From the IMG/VR virus record IMGVR_UViG_3300028558_000027, positions 1 through 64,000 of that record: a stretch of DNA of 64,000 nt, one strand, 5' to 3'. How positions within the stretch are numbered: the stretch's first letter is position 1; the number at the start of each line of letters is the position of its first letter. The position numbers and the translations under genes are program-made. The notes below the pieces were generated by a model. It made no database searches, was not told the origin of the DNA, and saw only the letters and a program-made list of their open reading frames with translations. The stretch comes from a virus. This document shows positions 1 to 9,208 of the stretch, in pieces.

Positions 1-677
1 CACTCCGCTTCGCTGAGCGCTCCCGGCTTGATGTCCTGCAGCTTACGCCCGCCGACGACGACGTCGACCATGACCAGCTCCACCGAGTCAACCGCGTCCA
101 AGAACTTGCCGACGCGCTTGATGTTGAACCAGACACCCTGATCGGGCTCGATCGGGTCGAGGTTGTACTGCGCCTGGACGTCCTTGATTTTCAGATCCAG
201 GACCTTCTTCGTCTTGTGCGAGATCTTGAAGAACCCAACCTCTCCCGTCGGGATGAGCACGTTCATGTAGTGCTTTCGGTCGACGTTGTGGTCCTTCAGC
301 CACGTCTTGAGGCCCGCCAGCTTGGTCGCGATGACGTCCTTGGGCGTCCCAGCCGCAACCAGCGCTGCCTCTTCGGCATCCAGCTTGGCCTTGTAAGCCT
401 CGACCTCGTCACACGCAGGGCACTCCTGCTCGACGATCCCGTTGCGCTGCTTCTTCTGGATGCACTTGAAGGGGCGATTGCGCGTCTTCGTCTTGTCCTT
501 GCTGTCGACGCCGTGGTAACCGAAATGGATTCCATGGTACGCGGACCACTTGCCGGACTCGGCGAGCGAGTGCATCGGCGGTGCGATGCGAATGTGATTG
601 TCACCTTCCTTGGGCCCCCACTGATTGCCCCAACCTTCACCGCCGTACTTGACCTTGCCGAAACCGCTAGTTGCCAT
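1..677 (-). CDS. Single-stranded DNA-binding protein, gp32-like (3' end outside window)
   Basis: Translating down from the ATG at 677 gives an uninterrupted frame of 225 codons that leaves the window, so the C-terminus is missing. The N-terminus is rich in Gly and Trp, followed by a DNHIRIAPP segment and a Cys-containing patch with C72 and C86-P-A-C89, with several His nearby (H48, H51, H55). This resembles the zinc-binding core of T4 gp32-type SSBs, which coat single-stranded DNA at forks. A good Shine-Dalgarno (AAAGGA) lies before the ATG, and a motif A copy sits 67 bases upstream inside the end of the neighbouring gene. The gene leads the replication block, which fits the role. The family call rests on pattern only. 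Confidence 0.6.
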   Translation of the reverse strand, partial: MATSGFGKVKYGGEGWGNQWGPKEGDNHIRIAPPMHSLAESGKWSAYHGIHFGYHGVDSKDKTKTRNRPFKCIQKKQRNGIVEQECPACDEVEAYKAKLDAEEAALVAAGTPKDVIATKLAGLKTWLKDHNVDRKHYMNVLIPTGEVGFFKISHKTKKVLDLKIKDVQAQYNLDPIEPDQGVWFNIKRVGKFLDAVDSVELVMVDVVVGGRKLQDIKPGALSEAE

Positions 678-714
678 GAAATCCTTTCGTTGTAAGTAAA
701 TCGAGGAGCGCGTG

Positions 715-1461
715 TTACGCTTTGACCTTCGAACTGAGAGTGTTAGTAGCGAAACTTTCGTTGACGACCGTCTCTGGAGTCAGAGCGACGGACGAACGAA
801 GCCGGAAGAGAGGGGCGAGGAATTTGATCTCGTCCATAGTTGCGTTGATGATCACGACCTTGGCCGGCACCTTCGAATAACGAGCGTCCAGAGCGCGATC
901 CGACAGGACCTTGGTAACAAAGGTACCGAGGAGACTGTCTCCGACTGCCTCACGGACCAGGCCGCGCACGAACGCAACAATCTCGTCGTGCGTCTTGAGG
1001 GCGATGTGGGCTTGGAATTTCGGAGCGTTCATGTAGCCCGTCATCCCCAATTCGTTGGCGACGTCTCTCAGCTCGACGGTCAGAACGGCCATCTGAGTGG
1101 CGGTGAATTCCCGCGAAGCACCAATCGTGCTTTCTACCCGTGTCGCCAGGCGGTCATAGAGAGCCTCGGCGTCAACCGACACCGCCTCGGTCCCGACTTT
1201 GGAGGCGAACTCGGTCGTCTTGTCCTTCGGGCCATTCACAAAATAGGCGTGCGCGTTGCCAAAGAGCTTGGTCTGGTATTCCGACCGCAGAGTCTTCAGC
1301 GTCTCCTTAGCTTGACGAATGGCGATCTCGAAGCCGGCACGGACGTGGAACGGCTTCAGCTCAAGGGGCGTCGCCGCCAATTCTTCGTTTGCGATGAAGT
1401 CACGAACGATGTGCTCCAGGGTTCGGACAGGAGTCTTCATTGAGGTCACTGCGGTCTTCAT
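715..1461 (-). CDS. Hypothetical protein, 248 aa
   Basis: I do not recognise this protein. It is soluble and mixed in composition, with no membrane segment or Cys pair. Its ATG overlaps the TGA of the polymerase gene as ATGA, and its ribosome site (AAAGGA) lies inside the last polymerase codons, so it is probably translated by coupling. A second ATG eight codons in is an alternative start. It lies between the polymerase and the SSB, which suggests a replication-associated role, but this is context only. Its last codons contain a motif A copy reading toward the SSB gene. Confidence 0.85.
   Translation of the reverse strand: MKTAVTSMKTPVRTLEHIVRDFIANEELAATPLELKPFHVRAGFEIAIRQAKETLKTLRSEYQTKLFGNAHAYFVNGPKDKTTEFASKVGTEAVSVDAEALYDRLATRVESTIGASREFTATQMAVLTVELRDVANELGMTGYMNAPKFQAHIALKTHDEIVAFVRGLVREAVGDSLLGTFVTKVLSDRALDARYSKVPAKVVIINATMDEIKFLAPLFRLRSSVALTPETVVNESFATNTLSSKVKA
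744..756 (-). promoter_or_regulatory. Motif A promoter for the SSB gene
   Basis: AGTTTCGCTACTA on the minus strand, embedded in the 3' end of the 248-aa gene. The SSB start is 67 bases downstream and has its own ribosome site. This placement separates the motif from ribosome binding and argues that it acts in transcription. Confidence 0.6.
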
Positions 1462-4400
1462 GTGCTTTCCTTTTTGCTCATATCAATAGCGGGTTGTAGA
1501 ACCTCGATGTCGTCGATCGAGAAGGGTCGGTCGTTTTTGAATTTCACCATGGTCACGATAGATACGCTGCCTTCGAGAGGCTGCTTGAACGCAGCAGCTA
1601 GCCTTCCGTCTTTGCCCGGCCACTTCACCAGCTCAAAGCGTCCCCCGTCGATGTCCAACATGAGCTTGCAGGCAGTCTTTCGCTCTTCTCCGTACGTAAA
1701 TGTCTTGGCTGACTCAATATACGCCGCGACACTCACGTAAAGCTTGCTGCCGGGTTCGAGTAGTTCGGTGTTGACCTCCTCGAACTCTTGGCACGAAAGA
1801 ACACGCAGAGACGTCTCGTAGTCAGTGCCCGAAGGCGTCCATACATAGATCGGAACCAAGTGCGTGGAGAGGTTGCCTTGCTGGTTGAAACAGTCGCGCT
1901 CTTCCATCGTGACGCGAGGGCTGACCTTTGCTAGCAACGGGATGAGATTCTCCGCATACGCCGGCAAGATTGCCTTCCGCATCTGGAAGCGAGCCAGGGG
2001 TGTGATCTGGGTGTACTGGGGATCGACAGGCTCAGTAGAGACGGGCTTCTTCACGCCCTTCTTCGGGTTGGGCTTGAACTCCGTTTTGATCTCGGCGATG
2101 GCCTCCTCGTACATGCGGAGCTGGTCCGAGACGGTAACGTCAAAGGTGTTGCCTGCAATGTCTGTTGCCGTCTTCGGGAACAAAGACTCCATCGCGCCTG
2201 ACAAAATCAACGTGTAGACGATCTTGCGGTTGAGAGCGGAGTGCCCTCTCTTCAGCTCGGTTACGGTCTCTTCGATTTCCTGTGGGACCTTCTTCTTGCC
2301 ACCGGCCGGGTCAGGCACTTTGATCGTCTTTTTCTTGGTCTTGGTGACCTTCGTTCCCGTGTCGATGCAGTGCTGTTCCTGCTTACGGACGAAGTCTTTG
2401 ATGTCCGTGTAGGGCCTATATCGATGAAGCTGAGCATGGGCCACCTCGCCGACACCTTGAAGGAGAGATAGAGGAGCCTGGATACGCTCACCTTGGATCT
2501 CGAAGCCCGACCCCGAGCGCACGACGTCCGGAAGGTCGATGAGGTGACCGCAGTGACGCCAGAACTTCTCATTGATTTCGTTCTTGTCGGCGTTCTTCAG
2601 AACCGATGTCCACCACTCCAGAGGATAGTGGTGCTTCAAGAAGGCGCAGGCGTAGCCGATGGTGGCGTAGCAAACTGCGTGCGATTTATTGAATCCGTAC
2701 TGAGCCCACGTCTTGAAGAACTGCCAAGCGTCTTCGGCATTCTTCTTGCCGATCTTGGCTCCGGCGTGCTCGATGAAGCCGGGGTAAGCGGCGTCGACCT
2801 TTTCCTTCTTCTTCTTGGCGACGTTGGTGCGGAACTCCTCTGCCTCAGGTCCGGTGCAGCCGGTGAGCTGCTGGTAGACTCTCTGAAGCTGCTCTTGGTA
2901 GCAGTTATGAACGACACTTCCGCCAACAACGAAAGAATGAACCTCGTCCACTACTAGATCATAGACTTCTATAGGAGTGTCGGATTTGACCGACAAAACC
3001 TTTCCCCAAATGCCACCATCCACCACGGCACCGTATCGTTCAAGACGCTTCGCGCTCGATCGTCCCAAGAATGGACGCCTTAGTAGCTGGCGGTCGTTAT
3101 CTGACCTAGGAACCGTGCAGAGTGGGGTAGGAACAAAATCCACTACATCAGGCCTGCCTGATTTCTTTATGCGAAGAGGCAGCGGACCTCGCACGGACAC
3201 TGTCCAAACTCCAGGTTCATCTTCATAAAACGCCGAATGGATACGCGCTCGTTGAAGACCAACAAAAATGTCGTGGGCGAGGGCTTTGTTACAGATCCGA
3301 ATTCGCTTGTTTAGTGTGGAACCGTCGCCCTCAAAGAAGCCTGCTAACATCGCCTTTGATATTCTGTTAGGCAATCGCTTCGTGTAGCAAGTCGCTCCCC
3401 GCAATCCAAGTGCCGTTAGGTATCTAGTCAGGGGATTCGGAGTGGTGCCGGACGCCTTGCGATGTCTAAGGGCTACGTACCAACATCGTCCCGCCTTATA
3501 TGAGTGAGAGTCTAATCCGAACGCCGCATTCGCTATGGGCACCAAACGGTCGGCAAAATCCTTGGAAGAACAAGCAATATTAGGAGTACACGCGCAGATG
3601 TCTCCATCTGCCAAAAGTAACCCGATCAGCCAATCTCGATCATCCCCTTCTTCGATCGGTTCGTCAGATACCCAGAATTGCTTCACGATGTCGGTTTTTG
3701 TCAGCTTTCCAGCTTCAATCCACCCACGCGCAGTCAAGATCTGATGGTCGCTTGTCGTCCTAAGCTCTTCGCCATTAGTCATACGAATACGGACCGTGTC
3801 TTTGATTCCCTGCTGTAGAACCTCTAGGACTGGATGGAATTCTCCGGTCTCAGTCTGTACAAGAGACCCAGACCTAACGTCTTCGATAGGTACCAATCCG
3901 GACCCAGTGCGAACCACGGATCCTTTAGCAATGCACATTACGCCGTATGTTTCTGGAACCAGTTCATCAAAAATCTCTAAAACCTCCGAGCTACCAGTAG
4001 CTCCACGGGCTCGACGTGCGTACTCGACCAACATGTTGTGACGGCTGCGTCCATCGCCGTCTGGGTCGAGAACAAGAATGTCGAGAGGGCCTGGGCGATC
4101 GAGCGCCGTGAATGCCGCCATGGAGGCGACAGAATCAATCGGGTAGCTCCCGTCCTCACGCTGTGTAGAGAAGTGACTTAGCCACTGCTTCGCGGCCGGC
4201 GTGTTGAACTGGAAGACGGTTTCCGTTTTGCCAGTGGCGACATCGGCGAAGACGCCTGCGTCCTCGGGCAGATCCCAGATGTCGTAGAGCTTGCCGTTCA
4301 ACGGAACCAAACGATGTCCAGGCACCCGCTTGCCACCGATGGTGGTCGAAGCCGGAATCTCCATGCCTGACCTCGACTGAATCAGCTTGATGGCATCGCC

Positions 4401-6560
4401 CAGATCGTTGAGAGAGTTGACTGTGAGGAAGTCCATCTTGAGTCCCCCGACCGCCTCCACCGAAGCCGAGGTGTAGGACGTGACAGGCATCTCACTGACC
4501 GTCGTCATCGGGATGAATTCAGAGATCGGTTTGTTGGCTATGACCACCGCGCAGGCGTGCCGCCCCTTGGACCGAGCGAGACCGAGGCACTTCTGAACGA
4601 TTTTCCAATCCTCCGGATACCTCTTTACGTACTCCTGAAGGGCGACGTCGGTGTCTTTGTGACCGGACTCGATGGACCCCTTCTGGTAGCCTTCGTCATT
4701 GTCCTTCCCCATGACGAAGTCGTAGTCGTCGACACCCTGAGGCGGCATGACGAACTTGCGTGTCCACGCCTCGATGTCAGGAGGGACTTCCTTGTGGAGG
4801 AATCGAGCGGTGTCCTTGACCGCCATGCGCAACTTCAGGGTGATGTCGACGGAGAGCTGAGCTTGGTGATCGCCGAAACGCTCCTGCAACCAGGTGTTCA
4901 ACAGCTCGCGCTGTGGCAAATCCTGGTCTATGTCCGGGAGCTTGCCAGACCGAACACGGTCCAAAGTAAGGAACCGATCCATCGACAGGTTGTATTTCAG
5001 AGGATCGACGTGAGTGATCCCGAGCAGGTAAGTCAAAAGGAGACCAGCGGCAGAACCTCGACCAGGACCAGTCAGCAAGCCCTTCGACTCGTAAAGCGAA
5101 CAGCACTCCTCGCCAATAAAGAAGTAGGGCAAGAGATCGATAGTTCCGTTGTTGTGCAGCAGCTCGATTTCGGCCTGAAGACGCTCGACATACGCCTTGT
5201 TCTTCCAGTCCATTCGGCCGTGCTTCTTGATCAGCTCCATCGTGAACATTAACGAATGGTCTCGCTCGGGAATCTTTGGGTTCTTATGCCACGCATGATC
5301 GCAGTAGGCAGGCTCGTAGAATTTCGTCGGTAGAGATACCGTCGAGTCGAACTTGAAATCCTTGAATCGATCAGCCCACTCGTGGCTGTTTTCCACCCAC
5401 GACTCGAACGTCGCCGCCGAGACCCCTAGCGTCGTCTTGAAGTGCTCGAACGACTCTTCCGAGGACTGGCGATGGTAGCTGTTGGAGAAACGCCAATTCC
5501 CGGACTGAGCCAGGCGCACGTCCTGAACGACCTTCTCCGCGGGAGTGGCGAAGTGACTGTCGTCGGCGACCAAGATCTTGTCGCCGTACTTCTTGGCGAA
5601 CATCATCATCACCCGGTTCAGGCCCTTCTGGACATCACCGTCGACTGCCCAAGGGCGACATTCGTTCTTCATGAAGTCTTCGATGTGACGCACGCCAACC
5701 AACTCCCGTGGTGGCAGGTCTTCCCATACACGGCTGTTACAGACGCCGATGAGAGTGGTGTGGCCGCCGTTGTCCTTTCTGGCAAATGCTTCAGCAAGCT
5801 CTTCGGCAGACAACTCGCCAACATTCGTACGGAGACGCTTGCCGGCGTAGTATTTCTGCTTCTTGCCTCCTTCGAGGTCCAGGAAGACGCCCGACACCCA
5901 GTTCATATCGCACTTGTGTGGAAACACCTCGACGAAGAAATTGCCGGGCTTCACCAGGCCGCGCAGGCGCTCATAGTACGCTGTGGCCAGCTCCAGGTTG
6001 TCGTGGTCCAAGAGATGTCGCTGAACCGCCCCGATGAGACAGCCGGTCGTCATCGTTGTGTTGTAGCCGCCCAGCTCCTCCAGGTCGCTCCAAGAGAACA
6101 AAGGCTTACGTTCGCTACCGTGCCGTTCTGCTCTGCCGTCTGCCTTCGAGAGCAGTCGCACCATGCAGGCGTACGCCTCGTAGTCCAAGGCGTGCATCGT
6201 GACGTGGTGGTACTTGATGTACTCTTTGAACGTCCCGTTCGGATAGAGAGCGTATTCCTTGGCTTCTTCGGTCGGGCTGTAGTGACGCTTGGGAATGCCT
6301 GCGGCTTTCAGAATGCTGCAGTCGTCGTCACGCAGATACGCTTCAAGGCCCAGGATCGGGATTATCTTCTGACCCTTTGTGGCCTTCTTGTCGTGCGCGA
6401 GGTCGTAAACCTTGCGACACGCACCTAGGGTTCCGTGATCGGTGGTGACCAGAGCACCGGTTCCAAGCTCCAGTTCCCGATCGAGAAAGGCATCGGGAGT
6501 ACTAGCGGAGTCTAGAGACTGCTGATGAACGTGGCAGGAAACGTAGTTACGAAAGGGCAC
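1458..6560 (-). CDS. dnaE: DNA polymerase III alpha subunit (DnaE type) containing an intein
   Basis: This is the replicative polymerase. The 1700-residue precursor starts at a GTG whose first base is exactly the predicted +1 of the motif A copy just upstream. An N-terminal PHP domain shows CHVHQQS and TTDHG (about residues 8-45). The palm carries PDIDQD near residue 544, the KMDFL segment near 710 and ALDRPGPLD before the intein. After the intein come CYQEQLQRV, the YGFNKSHAVCYA finger segment, a helix-hairpin-helix-like GVGEVA and a C-terminal OB-like region. Removing the 344-residue intein leaves about 1356 residues, longer than E. coli DnaE, partly from a Lys-rich insertion (TKTKKK) near the C-terminal third. 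No sliding clamp or clamp loader is visible in the window. Confidence 0.95.
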   Translation of the reverse strand: MPFRNYVSCHVHQQSLDSASTPDAFLDRELELGTGALVTTDHGTLGACRKVYDLAHDKKATKGQKIIPILGLEAYLRDDDCSILKAAGIPKRHYSPTEEAKEYALYPNGTFKEYIKYHHVTMHALDYEAYACMVRLLSKADGRAERHGSERKPLFSWSDLEELGGYNTTMTTGCLIGAVQRHLLDHDNLELATAYYERLRGLVKPGNFFVEVFPHKCDMNWVSGVFLDLEGGKKQKYYAGKRLRTNVGELSAEELAEAFARKDNGGHTTLIGVCNSRVWEDLPPRELVGVRHIEDFMKNECRPWAVDGDVQKGLNRVMMMFAKKYGDKILVADDSHFATPAEKVVQDVRLAQSGNWRFSNSYHRQSSEESFEHFKTTLGVSAATFESWVENSHEWADRFKDFKFDSTVSLPTKFYEPAYCDHAWHKNPKIPERDHSLMFTMELIKKHGRMDWKNKAYVERLQAEIELLHNNGTIDLLPYFFIGEECCSLYESKGLLTGPGRGSAAGLLLTYLLGITHVDPLKYNLSMDRFLTLDRVRSGKLPDIDQDLPQRELLNTWLQERFGDHQAQLSVDITLKLRMAVKDTARFLHKEVPPDIEAWTRKFVMPPQGVDDYDFVMGKDNDEGYQKGSIESGHKDTDVALQEYVKRYPEDWKIVQKCLGLARSKGRHACAVVIANKPISEFIPMTTVSEMPVTSYTSASVEAVGGLKMDFLTVNSLNDLGDAIKLIQSRSGMEIPASTTIGGKRVPGHRLVPLNGKLYDIWDLPEDAGVFADVATGKTETVFQFNTPAAKQWLSHFSTQREDGSYPIDSVASMAAFTALDRPGPLDILVLDPDGDGRSRHNMLVEYARRARGATGSSEVLEIFDELVPETYGVMCIAKGSVVRTGSGLVPIEDVRSGSLVQTETGEFHPVLEVLQQGIKDTVRIRMTNGEELRTTSDHQILTARGWIEAGKLTKTDIVKQFWVSDEPIEEGDDRDWLIGLLLADGDICACTPNIACSSKDFADRLVPIANAAFGLDSHSYKAGRCWYVALRHRKASGTTPNPLTRYLTALGLRGATCYTKRLPNRISKAMLAGFFEGDGSTLNKRIRICNKALAHDIFVGLQRARIHSAFYEDEPGVWTVSVRGPLPLRIKKSGRPDVVDFVPTPLCTVPRSDNDRQLLRRPFLGRSSAKRLERYGAVVDGGIWGKVLSVKSDTPIEVYDLVVDEVHSFVVGGSVVHNCYQEQLQRVYQQLTGCTGPEAEEFRTNVAKKKKEKVDAAYPGFIEHAGAKIGKKNAEDAWQFFKTWAQYGFNKSHAVCYATIGYACAFLKHHYPLEWWTSVLKNADKNEINEKFWRHCGHLIDLPDVVRSGSGFEIQGERIQAPLSLLQGVGEVAHAQLHRYRPYTDIKDFVRKQEQHCIDTGTKVTKTKKKTIKVPDPAGGKKKVPQEIEETVTELKRGHSALNRKIVYTLILSGAMESLFPKTATDIAGNTFDVTVSDQLRMYEEAIAEIKTEFKPNPKKGVKKPVSTEPVDPQYTQITPLARFQMRKAILPAYAENLIPLLAKVSPRVTMEERDCFNQQGNLSTHLVPIYVWTPSGTDYETSLRVLSCQEFEEVNTELLEPGSKLYVSVAAYIESAKTFTYGEERKTACKLMLDIDGGRFELVKWPGKDGRLAAAFKQPLEGSVSIVTMVKFKNDRPFSIDDIEVLQPAIDMSKKEST
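2904..3935 (-). other. Intein with LAGLIDADG homing endonuclease inside dnaE
   Basis: The 344 residues from Cys (precursor residue 876) to Asn (1219) interrupt the conserved GVM-YQEQ site of DnaE. The first block CIAKGSVVRTGSG, a later TSDHQILTARGW block, and the terminal SFVVGGSVVHN followed by a +1 Cys are the splicing motifs. Two dodecapeptide-like motifs, WLIGLLLADGD and AMLAGFFEGDG, show a LAGLIDADG endonuclease. The reading frame is continuous through both junctions, so this is protein splicing and not an intron. The +1 residue is Cys, as required for standard class 1 splicing. The position in a catalytic segment means the polymerase is presumably inactive until splicing. Confidence 0.93.
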
Positions 6561-6561
6561 A

Positions 6562-6786
6562 TCAGTCTAGTAGCGAAACTCCCATGAGAGTTCGAAGACG
6601 CAACACCACACGCTCATATTCCTGCTGGGCCGTGCCTTCGGGCAGCATCAACGCCGCCTCAATTACTTTATTTGGGCAACCGTCTGGGTAGCGTTCTAGC
6701 AACGCAGCCAGGCTGAACCCAACCCGCTTGATCGCGACAAAATCAGGCTCGTGAGCAACCTTGGAGCGCATCTCTGCCTCGTCCAT
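6562..6786 (-). CDS. Hypothetical protein, 74 aa
   Basis: A small acidic helical protein that I do not recognise. Its stop TGA lies one base before the polymerase GTG. The last codons (GVSLLD) are written in a motif A copy, so the end of this gene doubles as the polymerase promoter. The gap to the upstream 129-aa gene is nine bases and no strong ribosome site is seen. Confidence 0.7.
   Translation of the reverse strand: MDEAEMRSKVAHEPDFVAIKRVGFSLAALLERYPDGCPNKVIEAALMLPEGTAQQEYERVVLRLRTLMGVSLLD
6568..6580 (-). promoter_or_regulatory. Motif A promoter for dnaE (predicted leaderless)
   Basis: AGTTTCGCTACTA on the minus strand. Taking TACTAG as the -10 hexamer, six bases separate it from the GTG of dnaE, so +1 would be the G of the start codon. 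No Shine-Dalgarno can be transcribed from such a start. Confidence 0.65.
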
Positions 6787-6795
6787 TTATGCAAC

Positions 6796-7185
6796 TCACG
6801 GGAACTTGATGACCTGTACGTACGCAGCGAGGGAAACCCGAATAGCGGCCACGCGCGTGTTCGCGTCGGTTGCAAAGGCGTCGACCTTCGCTAGCTTCGA
6901 GTAAGCGTTGGCCAGCTCAGCGCGTGCGTTGTCGAGCGTAACCTTAGTCAGGTCGCGGGTAGACCGAGACACTTTAAATTCCTCCAAGTCAACCACATCG
7001 GCTGATTTAGACTTCATATGCGTAACATTGGAGGAGTGGTGCTTGTATGCGTTCTCGTCCGCCTCTACGCGCTCTTCCAATACGGCAATCGCGCTCTTAC
7101 AGAGCCTACGCTGGCCTTCGGCGCGCTCAAGAGCCCGTGTCAGATCGCACAGCTCGCTCTCCAGTTCGACTCGGGGAGAGGGCAT
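6796..7185 (-). CDS. Hypothetical coiled-coil protein, 129 aa
   Basis: Alternating charged and hydrophobic residues over almost the whole length suggest long helices or a coiled coil. No catalytic motif is recognised. The ATG follows directly after the TAA of the endonuclease gene upstream, so both sit on one transcript. Confidence 0.7.
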   Translation of the reverse strand: MPSPRVELESELCDLTRALERAEGQRRLCKSAIAVLEERVEADENAYKHHSSNVTHMKSKSADVVDLEEFKVSRSTRDLTKVTLDNARAELANAYSKLAKVDAFATDANTRVAAIRVSLAAYVQVIKFP

Positions 7186-7704
7186 TTATTTAGAAACTCC
7201 CTTAAGCTTACTGAGAGATAAACGTAGATATGAGGCTGCTGCGTCGAGCAGATCTGGCCTATCCCAGAAGTGTCCTATGCCTTTGTTACACGGATCGCAC
7301 AGAAGACCCCTAATAATACCGGTAGTGTGACAATGATCTACAGACAGGTTCTTGTGATCCCTGCGCCCAGAATCTGCACGCAAACAGATTGCGCATTTGC
7401 CGTCTTGATCACGCAACAAAGAGTCGAAGTCATCGAGCGTGATACCGAATTTATTACGTAGCTGTATATTCCTTGCGTATTCAGCGTATCGTCCCGCGTT
7501 CCGCATTTTATGCCCAGCCGAATTCGCTCTCCATTCTGCGCGCAGCTCTTCTGGTTGCGCAGCTCTTCTTGCGCGATAGCGTAGTTTGGTGTGTTCGTTG
7601 TGACAAAACTTGCACCAGCTGCTAAGTCCGTCCTTCATGTTTACATGTCGAGGGAAGGCGTCTCGTTCTTTCTCCTCCCGGCATTTTGTGCAGCGTTTAA
7701 TCAT
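7186..7704 (-). CDS. HNH homing endonuclease, endonuclease VII type
   Basis: A 172-residue protein with two N-terminal Cys pairs (CTKC, CKFC) and a C-terminal nuclease core: CAIC, then LSVDHCHTTG, GLLCDPCN and GIGHF. This is the pattern of recombination endonuclease VII/HNH enzymes that make homing cuts in phages. It is more AT-rich than its neighbours and is a sister of the gene at 24468-25091 (same CAIC, SVDHCH and GLLCGNCN order). It probably arrived by homing between the phosphoesterase and the coiled-coil gene. Confidence 0.88.
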   Translation of the reverse strand: MIKRCTKCREEKERDAFPRHVNMKDGLSSWCKFCHNEHTKLRYRARRAAQPEELRAEWRANSAGHKMRNAGRYAEYARNIQLRNKFGITLDDFDSLLRDQDGKCAICLRADSGRRDHKNLSVDHCHTTGIIRGLLCDPCNKGIGHFWDRPDLLDAAASYLRLSLSKLKGVSK

Positions 7705-7713
7705 CGCGGCGTT

Positions 7714-8484
7714 TCAACTATAGTTACGACGCAGAAAGCCTAGAGACACGAACATAGGATCGAAGGTCCCGCCTTCGACTTCGTTGAACATCCAAATGCC
7801 GCGCTTCGTGTTGTTACCTTGAGGCGTTAGATACGCCTCGTCGTGCAGGTACGAAATCCCAGAGAAAAGCGCAATGTTCTGCGTGCTGGGGTGAATTGCG
7901 ATGTCGACACGCTGGACATGCCCCATGACGGCAGAACATTGACGAGTACGAAGAAGAGCTGCCGCAGAAGATACCGGTCTGCCCATTGAACCACTCACGA
8001 AGAAGTGGCTGTACTCGATGCCGTCGATCTTCACGACCTTGAGAAAGTCGTGGACCTTCCAACCGGCTGCCTTGAAACCGAGATCGTCGACCGAAATGGT
8101 TCCCAAGAGCTTCGGATTCGACTCAGCCTCGCGGGTGATGCGATATTCGTGATTACCGAGCGTCAGGTGGCGGTCCGGCTTGTACTTGTTACGTCGGCCT
8201 CGGTTGTAGCTTCTCATGGGGCTAAGAAGCTTGCCCATCGACTCCTTGCAGTTGGCGATGTCGTCGGCGTAGCGCTTTCCCTCGGACTCAGCCTTCCCTA
8301 CCGCGTAGGAGTTGAGAGAGATCAAGTCGCAAAAGTCGCCGATCTGAACGATGACATCGGGTTGCTTTTCAACGATGTAGTTTCCGATCCACGACAGCTG
8401 ACTGGTATCAACGTCAGGACGGCACTGAACGTCGGAAATCACCATGTGCGTACGACCGAGCTTCTTCGACTGAGACTTCGCCAA
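7714..8484 (-). CDS. Calcineurin-like metallophosphoesterase
   Basis: The metal-binding motifs are in order: SDVQCRP (about residue 17), QIGDFCD, LGNHEY, YSHFF and MGHVQRVD. These define the two-metal phosphoesterase fold acting on phosphodiesters or nucleotides; the substrate cannot be read from sequence. The frame begins at a TTG preceded by an AGGA ribosome site; an ATG 14 codons in is an alternative. The gene has a motif B copy about 80 bases upstream, suggesting late expression, unlike most genes of this block. Confidence 0.85.
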   Translation of the reverse strand: MAKSQSKKLGRTHMVISDVQCRPDVDTSQLSWIGNYIVEKQPDVIVQIGDFCDLISLNSYAVGKAESEGKRYADDIANCKESMGKLLSPMRSYNRGRRNKYKPDRHLTLGNHEYRITREAESNPKLLGTISVDDLGFKAAGWKVHDFLKVVKIDGIEYSHFFVSGSMGRPVSSAAALLRTRQCSAVMGHVQRVDIAIHPSTQNIALFSGISYLHDEAYLTPQGNNTKRGIWMFNEVEGGTFDPMFVSLGFLRRNYS

Positions 8485-8565
8485 GAGAGTCCTAACCTCG
8501 GTTACAAAGCCACCGAGTAGGGCGTTGGTCTCGGCTCAACAGGCGCCGAGCTGCCTTAGATTAGG

Positions 8566-8574
8566 AAGATTGCG
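8566..8574 (-). promoter_or_regulatory. Motif B promoter for the phosphoesterase gene
   Basis: Exact CGCAATCTT on the minus strand in the 97-base gap between two genes. The predicted leader is about 76 bases and contains a possible CTCGG/CCGAG stem. Confidence 0.5.
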
Positions 8575-8581
8575 ACCCGAA

Positions 8582-9172
8582 CTAGTTGAGAGCGGCCTGG
8601 ACCTCTTCTGCGACTGCCTCGGGAGCAGTCTCCACAGCGGCCTGGGCTTCGGGAGCCGGCGCCGGCTTGTCGGTAAGGACGTAGACCTCTGCGATCTCGA
8701 ACGTCCCACCGGTCTCCGTCGGGAACGAGAATCCCGTCGACTTGCCGAGCAGCTGCTCCTTGAATTCCGGCTTCAGCTGCTGGAAGGGAATCTGGAAGCG
8801 CTTCGAGATCTCTGCCCCCTCAGCATTCACCGTCTTCTCGTACCCAACGAGCAGCGCCTTGTCGTTCACCTCGGAAACAGCCACCACGCGACCATCAGCG
8901 ATCATCGCATTGAGGGTATTGAGTGCGTTCTCCTGCTCCTGACGCTCCTCTTCCTCCTGAATCGCCTGACGAGCGGTCTGGACCTCTGCCTGGCCAACGA
9001 CGTGAATGACCGCAATCAAGCTGCGCTCGATATCGGCGAAGCGCTTATCGATCTGGGCGAAACCCTCGTTCACTCCCGTCACCGCCTCAGAGAGAGAATT
9101 CTGGAGACCTTTGACGCGCTCCAGAATCGACAGCTGTTGACCTTGAACCCTCTTGATCGCTCCGCTTCCCAT
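8582..9172 (-). CDS. Hypothetical coiled-coil protein, 196 aa
   Basis: The first 100 residues are strongly heptad-like and Gln/Glu rich, followed by a compact region and an Ala/Pro/Glu-rich tail. I do not recognise it. The start has a strong ribosome site (AAAAGGAAGCACATG), the same arrangement as two other genes in the window (near 1461 and 55790). It follows the AT-hook protein gene by 36 bases. Confidence 0.75.
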   Translation of the reverse strand: MGSGAIKRVQGQQLSILERVKGLQNSLSEAVTGVNEGFAQIDKRFADIERSLIAVIHVVGQAEVQTARQAIQEEEERQEQENALNTLNAMIADGRVVAVSEVNDKALLVGYEKTVNAEGAEISKRFQIPFQQLKPEFKEQLLGKSTGFSFPTETGGTFEIAEVYVLTDKPAPAPEAQAAVETAPEAVAEEVQAALN

Positions 9173-9208
9173 GTGCTTCCTTTTCTATGCTTTGTGAGTT
9201 GGGTGTGA

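Noticed and set aside
2904-3935. Group I intron in the polymerase gene
   Set aside because: The insertion is in frame without stops and shows both protein-splicing blocks and +1 Cys, so it is an intein.
7186-7205. GAGTTTCTAAATAAATG as a motif A site for the 129-aa gene
   Set aside because: Only the AGTTTC part matches; the GCTAC half that is constant in all other copies is missing.
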